Below, one piece after another: positions 6,576 to 11,696 of a DNA stretch of 11,696 nt (positions are counted from its first letter, which is position 1; each line of letters starts with the position of its first letter). The notes beneath the pieces were generated by a model. The model ran no database searches. It saw only the letters and a program-made list of their open reading frames with translations, and was not told where the DNA came from. The position numbers and the translations under genes are program-made. The stretch is from an uncultured Caryophanales bacterium (GTDB lineage Bacteria > Bacillota_I > Bacilli_A > RFN20 > CAG-826), in the NCBI GenBank assembly GCA_937895315.1, contig CALAWM010000098.1, positions 1 through 11,696 of the forward strand, read 5' to 3'.

Positions 6576-8135
6576 ATGGCAACCATTAATAGTCCAAAAG
6601 GAACCCACGATCTTATTGGGAATGAAGCACGTGGCTACAAATATATTATCGATATATGTGAAGAAGTTGCATCTTTATACGGTTTTAATCCGTTACAAAC
6701 CCCAATCTTTGAAGCAAATGAATTATTTGCGAGGGGCGTAGGAGACGCAACCGACATTGTCCGTAAGGAAATGTATGTTTTTAAAGATAAAGGTGACCGC
6801 TTAATGGCGCTTCGCCCCGAAGGAACCGCAGGGGTAATACGAAGTATTATCGCCAATAAACTTTACGCAACGAACGATTTACCATTACGCTTCTTTTATA
6901 GCGGACCGATGTTTCGTTATGAAAGACCACAACTTGGTCGTTATCGGCAATTCCATCAATTTGGCGTCGAAAGTGTCGGAATCGGTGGTGTTTATGATGA
7001 TTTAGAAGTTATTTTACTCGCTATTCACACTTTACAAGCCCTTGGTTTTGAAAACATTACAACCCGAATTAATAGTTTGAGTACAAGAGAAACCCGGGAA
7101 AAATATAAAGAAGCGTTAAAAAATTATTATGCCGGACATTTAAATGAAGTTTGTGAAGACTGTAAAGTGCGTTATGAACAAAATCCTTTACGGATGTTAG
7201 ATTGTAAAGTGGAAAGTGACGTTAAACTCGCGACTGGCGCTCCTCAAATTAGTGATTTCTTAACGGAAAACGATAAAAATGACCTTGATTTCATTAAAAA
7301 TGCCTTATTAGGCTTCAATATTGAAACAACCATTGATTATACGTTAGTCCGTGGCCTTGATTATTATTCAGGAATTATCTTTGAATTCGAATACCTTCCT
7401 CCTTCAGGAAAAAATTATGGGGCAATCGGCGGCGGTGGCCGTTATGATAAGCTCATGAGTGATCTTGGTGGCCCAGTTATGGAAGGAGTCGGTTTTGCCT
7501 TTGGCTTAGAACGTCTTTTCAACATCTTAAGCGAAGAAGGGAAACTTGAACACGCCAAACTTAGTGATGACGTCATGATTATTAGTGTGGGCGAAGAAGC
7601 TCGCTTTGATGCCTATAGTTTATTAACTAGTTTACGGACCAATGGCGTCCGTGGGACAACGAATTTTAGTGATAAATCATTTAAATCACTCTTTAAGATT
7701 GCCGAACATCGTGGGGCAAAATATGCTCTTATTATCGGCGAAAATGAAGTTAATAACCAAGTTGTTAGTGTTAGAAATTTAGAAACACAAGAACAAATTG
7801 AAGTTTCTTACCAAAAAATTGTTAATCATATCCTAACTCTATTTGGCTTAAGTGATGATTATTACGCGCATCACCACCATCATGATCATGATGAATGTTG
7901 CGGAAATTGTAAATGTGGCCATGATCACGACCATGGTGATGAAGAATGTCATTGTGACTGCGATTGTGAAGGCGAATGCACATGTGGTGAATGTAGCTGT
8001 GAGTGTGAACACTGTAACGGCAATCATAAGCATGATGAAGAATGTCATTGCGACTGCGATTGTGAAGGCGAATGTACATGTGGCGAGTGTAGTTGTGAAT
8101 GCGAACACTGCAACGGTGGCAAAAAGGAAGAATAG
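6576..8135 (+). CDS. hisS: Histidyl-tRNA synthetase with a C-terminal Cys/His-rich metal-binding-like extension
   Basis: Charges tRNA-His with histidine in the cytoplasm; class II synthetase. Start ATG 6576 follows AGGAGG (6564-6569) at six bases and begins with the usual INSPKGTHD. The enzyme body is canonical: motif 1 region about 36-66, motif 2 FYSGPMFRYERPQLGRYRQF (107-126), histidine-binding LVRGLDYYSG (257-266), GGGGRYD (285-291), motif 3 GFAFGLERL (306-314), and the anticodon-binding domain about 330-425. Bacterial HisRS normally stops at about 420-430 residues. This one has 519, because residues 431-519 form a tail with 24 Cys and 15 His, including a perfect 28-residue tandem repeat. 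The frame runs without a break from the enzyme into the tail, so the fusion is encoded as one protein. First gene of a T-box-controlled operon; aspS follows at once. Confidence 0.96.
   Translation: MATINSPKGTHDLIGNEARGYKYIIDICEEVASLYGFNPLQTPIFEANELFARGVGDATDIVRKEMYVFKDKGDRLMALRPEGTAGVIRSIIANKLYATNDLPLRFFYSGPMFRYERPQLGRYRQFHQFGVESVGIGGVYDDLEVILLAIHTLQALGFENITTRINSLSTRETREKYKEALKNYYAGHLNEVCEDCKVRYEQNPLRMLDCKVESDVKLATGAPQISDFLTENDKNDLDFIKNALLGFNIETTIDYTLVRGLDYYSGIIFEFEYLPPSGKNYGAIGGGGRYDKLMSDLGGPVMEGVGFAFGLERLFNILSEEGKLEHAKLSDDVMIISVGEEARFDAYSLLTSLRTNGVRGTTNFSDKSFKSLFKIAEHRGAKYALIIGENEVNNQVVSVRNLETQEQIEVSYQKIVNHILTLFGLSDDYYAHHHHHDHDECCGNCKCGHDHDHGDEECHCDCDCEGECTCGECSCECEHCNGNHKHDEECHCDCDCEGECTCGECSCECEHCNGGKKEE
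7866..8132 (+). other. HisRS C-terminal Cys/His/acidic tail (residues 431-519), probable metal-binding region
   Basis: The 89 residues open with a His block (AHHHHHDHDECC, 431-442), continue with GNCKCGHDHDHG (443-454), then two copies of a Cys-rich unit rich in CxC and CxxC spacings (458-512), and end in GGKKEE. Almost no hydrophobic residues occur, so it cannot form an ordinary folded core and would need bound metal to be structured. Composition resembles bacterial metallothioneins and the His/Cys tail of SlyD (family knowledge). Zinc, nickel, copper(I) or cadmium are all possible ligands; the sequence does not say which. Confidence 0.85.
7938..8117 (+). repeat. Tandem 28-codon repeat in the hisS tail (two copies, 96-base period)
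   Basis: Copy 1 is 7938-8021 and copy 2 is 8034-8117, separated by the codons for NHKH. The translations (residues 455-482 and 487-514, each beginning DEECHCDCDC and ending CEHCNG) are identical. The DNA copies differ at nine of 84 positions, all third-codon transitions (codons 6, 14, 17, 18, 20, 22, 23, 26 and 28 of the unit). Confidence 0.95.
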
Positions 8136-8144
8136 GTGGAAAAT

Positions 8145-9872
8145 ATGTACCGAAGTATTGAAAATAGCTTAATTAGTGAAAAATTAGTAGGAAAAACAGT
8201 AAAAATTATCGGGTGGGTTGCCAAGAAACGTGACCTTGGTGGTTTAACATTTGTGGACCTACGCGACCGAAGCGGGATTATTCAAGTACTAATTAATGAA
8301 AATGTTGAACGACCAGAAATCCGTAATGAATACATTTTACAAATTGAAGGAACGGTAGTGCTTAAAAATGTTCCAAACCCAGCATTAAAGACTGGAAAAG
8401 TTGAAGTAGTCGCTACTAAGGTGACTTTAATTAATAAAGCGAAGAATCCACCCCTTATTATTGCCGATGAAACTGATGCTTTAGAAGATGTCCGCTTAAA
8501 ATATCGCTATTTAGATTTAAGAAGACCCACTTTACAAAATAAACTCATAACAAGAGCAAAAATAACAAAAGCAACGAGAGCATTTCTCGATGATGAAGGC
8601 TTCATTGAAATTGAAACGCCAATTTTAACCAAGTCTACGCCGGGCGGAGCACGGGACTATCTTGTGCCTTCACGGTTAAATCCAGGAACCTTTTATGCTC
8701 TTGCGCAATCACCGCAAATTTATAAACAATTATTAATGATTGGCGGTCTGGAAAAATATTATCAAATTGCCAAATGCTTCCGCGATGAAGATTTACGAAG
8801 CGATCGGCAACCAGACTTCACGCAAATTGATATTGAAACTAGTTTTATGACATATGATGAAGTTCTTAATGTCAATGAAAGATTATTACAAAGAATTTTC
8901 AAAGAAGTTGTTAATTATGACCTTAAATTGCCATTAAAACGTTTAAGTTATCAAAAAGCAATGGAAGATTATGGTAGTGATAAGCCAGAAACTCGCTTTG
9001 AAATGTTTATTCAAAATGTCCATAGTGCTTTAAAAGATGAACCTTTCTTTAAAGATTTTCCCGAAGTGCGGGCGATTGTTGTAAAAGATCACGAAAATAA
9101 ACTAAGTCGTAAGGTAACTGATGAATTTAACATTATCGCTAAACGCTATGGTTTAAATTATTATGCCTTACTTAAGTATGACGGAGTTACTTTCACTGGT
9201 GGATTTGCGAAAAATGTCACCAATCCTGACCATCTTGTCAAATTACTTAACCTTAAAAAAGATGATGCCGTATTTTTAGCCTTTGGCGCTCCTCTTAATC
9301 GGATACTTAGTGCGCTTGGGGCATTACGTTTAACATTAGGAAAGATGTTTAACTTGATTAACACCAAAGAATTCGGCGTTTTATGGGTTGATTCCTTCCC
9401 ATTATTTAGTTATGATCCTGAAACAAAGAAATATGTTAGTGAACACCATCCATTCACCCAACCACTTGATAAAGATGTTCATAAACTCGATACAAAACCT
9501 GAAGAAGTCTTGAGTTATGCCTATGATATCGTCATTAATGGTTATGAAGCGGGCGGCGGTAGTATGCGGATTTATGATCAAGATATTCAAAATAAGATTT
9601 TTGAAATTCTTGGCTTAAGCACAAATGAAATTGATTACTTGTTTGGTTTCTTTATTGAAGCTTTGAAATATGGGACACCCCCACATGGTGGGATTGCTTT
9701 TGGGCTTGACCGCTTAACAATGGTCTTAAGTGGCACCGATGATATTCGCGATGTCATTGCTTTCCCCAAAAATTTAAAAGGCGCAAGTCTGATGAGTGAA
9801 GAGCCTTCAAAAGTCACTAATTTACAATTAGAGGAATTATATATTACAATTAAAAAAGGAAGTGAGGACTAG
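8145..9872 (+). CDS. aspS: Aspartyl-tRNA synthetase, bacterial type
   Basis: Charges tRNA-Asp; class II synthetase of 575 residues, normal for the bacterial form. The N-terminal OB-fold anticodon-binding domain covers about 1-105 (IIGWVAKKRDLGGLTFVDLR at 21-40). Motif 1 region is about 146-165, then QSPQ (188-191), motif 2 FRDEDLRSDRQPDFTQID (212-229), the bacterial GAD insertion about 285-400, EHHPFTQP (433-440) and motif 3 GIAFGLDRL (516-524). Leu31 and Lys82 occupy positions where, as I recall from Pseudomonas AspRS work, Leu/Lys go with tRNA-Asp-only enzymes and His/Gly with those also charging tRNA-Asn. ATG 8145 is preferred: it follows AGGTGG (8134-8139) and matches the usual MYR start. 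GTG 8136, directly after the hisS stop and behind AAGGA (8124-8128), would add three residues. Close spacing suggests translational coupling to hisS. Confidence 0.95.
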   Translation: MYRSIENSLISEKLVGKTVKIIGWVAKKRDLGGLTFVDLRDRSGIIQVLINENVERPEIRNEYILQIEGTVVLKNVPNPALKTGKVEVVATKVTLINKAKNPPLIIADETDALEDVRLKYRYLDLRRPTLQNKLITRAKITKATRAFLDDEGFIEIETPILTKSTPGGARDYLVPSRLNPGTFYALAQSPQIYKQLLMIGGLEKYYQIAKCFRDEDLRSDRQPDFTQIDIETSFMTYDEVLNVNERLLQRIFKEVVNYDLKLPLKRLSYQKAMEDYGSDKPETRFEMFIQNVHSALKDEPFFKDFPEVRAIVVKDHENKLSRKVTDEFNIIAKRYGLNYYALLKYDGVTFTGGFAKNVTNPDHLVKLLNLKKDDAVFLAFGAPLNRILSALGALRLTLGKMFNLINTKEFGVLWVDSFPLFSYDPETKKYVSEHHPFTQPLDKDVHKLDTKPEEVLSYAYDIVINGYEAGGGSMRIYDQDIQNKIFEILGLSTNEIDYLFGFFIEALKYGTPPHGGIAFGLDRLTMVLSGTDDIRDVIAFPKNLKGASLMSEEPSKVTNLQLEELYITIKKGSED

Positions 9873-9875
9873 ATT

Positions 9876-11696
9876 ATGTTTTTTAGAAAGCGAAATAATG
9901 TTGATGCCTTAAGCGTTGCCGCCATTCGCGCAACCGTTATTGATGTCACCAATAAGGCAAATAGTGGCCACCCTGGCATGGCAATTGGGAGTGCCCCTTT
10001 AGTTTATAATCTTTATAAAAATCACCTTAAAATCAATCCAAAAAACCCAAACTGGATTGCTCGTGACCGTTTTGTATTAAGTGCAGGGCACGCGAGTGCA
10101 TTACTTTACACCACCCTCCATCTTGCTGGATATGGCGTTTCGATTGATGATTTAAAAGCGTTCCGGCAACTAAATAGTATTACTCCAGGTCACCCTGAGT
10201 ATTACATGACCCCCGGAGTTGATGCGACGACAGGACCACTTGGTCAAGGCTTAGGAAACGCCGTCGGGATGGCTTTAGCAGAAGCATCACTTGTTGCCCG
10301 CTTTCCTAAATACGCCCATTTATTAAGTCACTATACGTATTCTCTTGTCGGTGATGGCTGTTTACAAGAAGGGATAAGTCAAGAAGTAATTTCTTTTGCT
10401 GGCCATCAAAAACTTAATAAATTAATAGTCTTTTATGACGCAAATGAAGTAACACTCGATGGGCCACTTAGTGATTCCTTTAGTGAAAATGTTGAAATGC
10501 GTTTTAAAGCCAGTGAATGGAATGTGTTAAAAATTGCTTCAGGTAATAACTTAAAAGCGATTGATAAAGCCATTAGAAAAGCCAAAAGAAGTCAAAAACC
10601 GACCCTTATCATCATGAAAACAATCATTGGGCAAGGTAGCCGTCAACAAGGAACCCATAAGGTTCATGGCTCGCCACTTGGTGAACTCGATGGCACATTT
10701 GCCAAAGGTACATACCTTTATCCAAATGCTCCCTTTGAAATTCCATTACCAGTTTATGAAGGGATGCGGAATGCCATCGCTAAAAATGGCGGAAAAGCCT
10801 TTGAAGCATGGACAAAAGCTTATAGTGCTTTAGAAGAAGATAGTGATGTTGAAGCCACTGATCTAAAATTATCTTTAAGTGACGATACGGCTGATGTCCT
10901 CAATAAACTAAATCTTAAATTTGAAGATGAATTAAGCGAAGCGACCCGCAATACAAGCGGCAATGTCCTTGCGGCTTTAAATCGTCATTTACCGCATGTT
11001 ATGGGCGGAAGTGCTGACGTCGCTAGTAGCGTTATGACAAGTATTAACGGTGAAACAAACTTCACGGCGAATAATCGTGTGGGGCGTAATATCAATTTTG
11101 GTATTCGAGAATTTGGCATGGGTGCTATTAGTAACGGGATGCTACTCCATGGCGGAATTAGACCATATGTTGGCACTTTCTTAATCTTTAGTGATTATCT
11201 TAAAAACTCAATCCGCCTCGCCGCTTTAAGTCATATTCCAAATATTTATCTATTTAGTCATGATAGCGTTCACCTTGGTGAAGATGGTCCAACCCATCAA
11301 CCGATTGAACAGTTAGCCATGCTCCGCGCGACCCCAAATCTTGATGTATGGCGGCCTGCAGATGCCCGCGAAACCCTTGTGGCTTGGAAGAGCGCATTAC
11401 TTAGTAAAAATCGCCCGACCGTTTTAGCCTTATCACGGCAAAAATTACCAATTATGCCCGGAAGTAAGAGCAAAGACGTCGAAAAAGGTGGTTATGTTGT
11501 CAGCGCCGAAAACAAGAAAAAGAAACTTGATTTCATCATTATCGCCACGGGTAGCGAAGTAAATATGGCTTTACGCGCCCAAAATGCTTTAGTGCTTAAA
11601 GGTCATAACGTCCGTATCGTCTCAATGCCATCAATTGAAGTCTTTAGACGCCAAGAGCAAAGTTATAAAGATGAAGTTTTATCCTTACCAAAAGAT
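9876..11696 (+). CDS. tkt: Transketolase (3' partial)
   Basis: Transfers two-carbon units between sugar phosphates using thiamine diphosphate, linking glycolysis to ribose-5-phosphate and erythrose-4-phosphate. The frame is open from ATG 9876 to the window edge, 607 residues. Visible motifs are SGHPG with His32, AGHAS, TTGPLGQGLGNAVGMALAE, the ThDP motif GDGCLQEG (159-166) with N190, the catalytic Glu412 in NFGIREFGMGAISNG, HDSVHLGEDGPTHQP (462-476) and RPADARET. Numbering runs one ahead of the E. coli enzyme (E411, H461, D469), so nothing is missing in the core. About 50-60 C-terminal residues lie beyond the window. The start is three bases after the aspS stop, with GTGAGGA (9862-9868) inside the aspS end as ribosome site, so it is probably coupled to aspS and under the T-box. 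Dihydroxyacetone synthase is unlikely given the close agreement with transketolase. Confidence 0.95.
   Translation, partial: MFFRKRNNVDALSVAAIRATVIDVTNKANSGHPGMAIGSAPLVYNLYKNHLKINPKNPNWIARDRFVLSAGHASALLYTTLHLAGYGVSIDDLKAFRQLNSITPGHPEYYMTPGVDATTGPLGQGLGNAVGMALAEASLVARFPKYAHLLSHYTYSLVGDGCLQEGISQEVISFAGHQKLNKLIVFYDANEVTLDGPLSDSFSENVEMRFKASEWNVLKIASGNNLKAIDKAIRKAKRSQKPTLIIMKTIIGQGSRQQGTHKVHGSPLGELDGTFAKGTYLYPNAPFEIPLPVYEGMRNAIAKNGGKAFEAWTKAYSALEEDSDVEATDLKLSLSDDTADVLNKLNLKFEDELSEATRNTSGNVLAALNRHLPHVMGGSADVASSVMTSINGETNFTANNRVGRNINFGIREFGMGAISNGMLLHGGIRPYVGTFLIFSDYLKNSIRLAALSHIPNIYLFSHDSVHLGEDGPTHQPIEQLAMLRATPNLDVWRPADARETLVAWKSALLSKNRPTVLALSRQKLPIMPGSKSKDVEKGGYVVSAENKKKKLDFIIIATGSEVNMALRAQNALVLKGHNVRIVSMPSIEVFRRQEQSYKDEVLSLPKD

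Noticed and set aside
7822..8108. Two minus-strand open frames and a second plus-strand frame opposite the hisS tail
   Set aside because: They arise from the repeated Cys/His/Glu codons of the real frame. Their translations are low-complexity, no ribosome site fits, and the changes between repeat copies are synonymous only in the hisS frame.
7938..8117. A short CRISPR-like or DNA-level repeat array with a 96-base period
   Set aside because: Only two units occur, the spacer is 12 bases and codes for NHKH, and the repeat identity is higher in protein than in DNA.

Overview
The window looks like a chromosomal segment from a low-GC Firmicute close to the Mollicutes/Erysipelotrichia/Izemoplasmatales part of the tree. 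This is inferred from base composition, Shine-Dalgarno-led genes, a T-box riboswitch, a lipoprotein with OB-fold and Ig-like domains, and gene order. Tryptophan is TGG and CGG is used for arginine, so the UGA=Trp code of Mycoplasma is not in use. All genes are on the + strand. The backbone (end of a probable secDF, recJ, relA, hisS, aspS) follows the Bacillus order secDF-recJ-apt-relA-dtd-hisS-aspS. Here apt and dtd are absent from their usual places, and a lipoprotein gene sits between recJ and relA.

Layout. Bases 1-118 hold the last 21 codons of an upstream gene and an intrinsic terminator whose U-tract runs straight into the recJ start. recJ (119-1663) encodes a short, motif-complete RecJ exonuclease. 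Bases 1664-1747 carry a probable promoter with a palindrome in its spacer. The lipoprotein gene (1748-3899) is split by a +1 frame change near 3278-3301 and ends in a strong terminator (3931-3963). relA (4030-6246) encodes a bifunctional (p)ppGpp synthetase/hydrolase, read from an extended -10 promoter with almost no leader. Bases 6247-6575 hold a strong promoter and a complete T-box leader. Under its control lie hisS (6576-8135), aspS (8145-9872) and a transketolase gene (9876 to the window edge), packed tightly enough to be one operon.

The most unusual object is the HisRS C-terminus. After a normal catalytic and anticodon-binding body ending near residue 428, the protein continues for 89 residues containing 24 Cys and 15 His. 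Within it is a perfect 28-residue repeat present twice. The two DNA copies differ at nine third-codon positions and at no other position, so the amino-acid sequence has been kept while the DNA drifted. This resembles a metallothionein-like or SlyD-like metal-binding appendage on a tRNA synthetase. The T-box that controls the operon has an Asp codon and a His codon overlapping in its specifier region (GACAC), matching the two synthetases it controls.

Together the genes cover starvation sensing (RelA; T-box sensing of uncharged tRNA), charging of His and Asp tRNAs, pentose-phosphate metabolism and DNA repair. The link from transketolase to ribose-5-phosphate and histidine supply is a plausible inference only.
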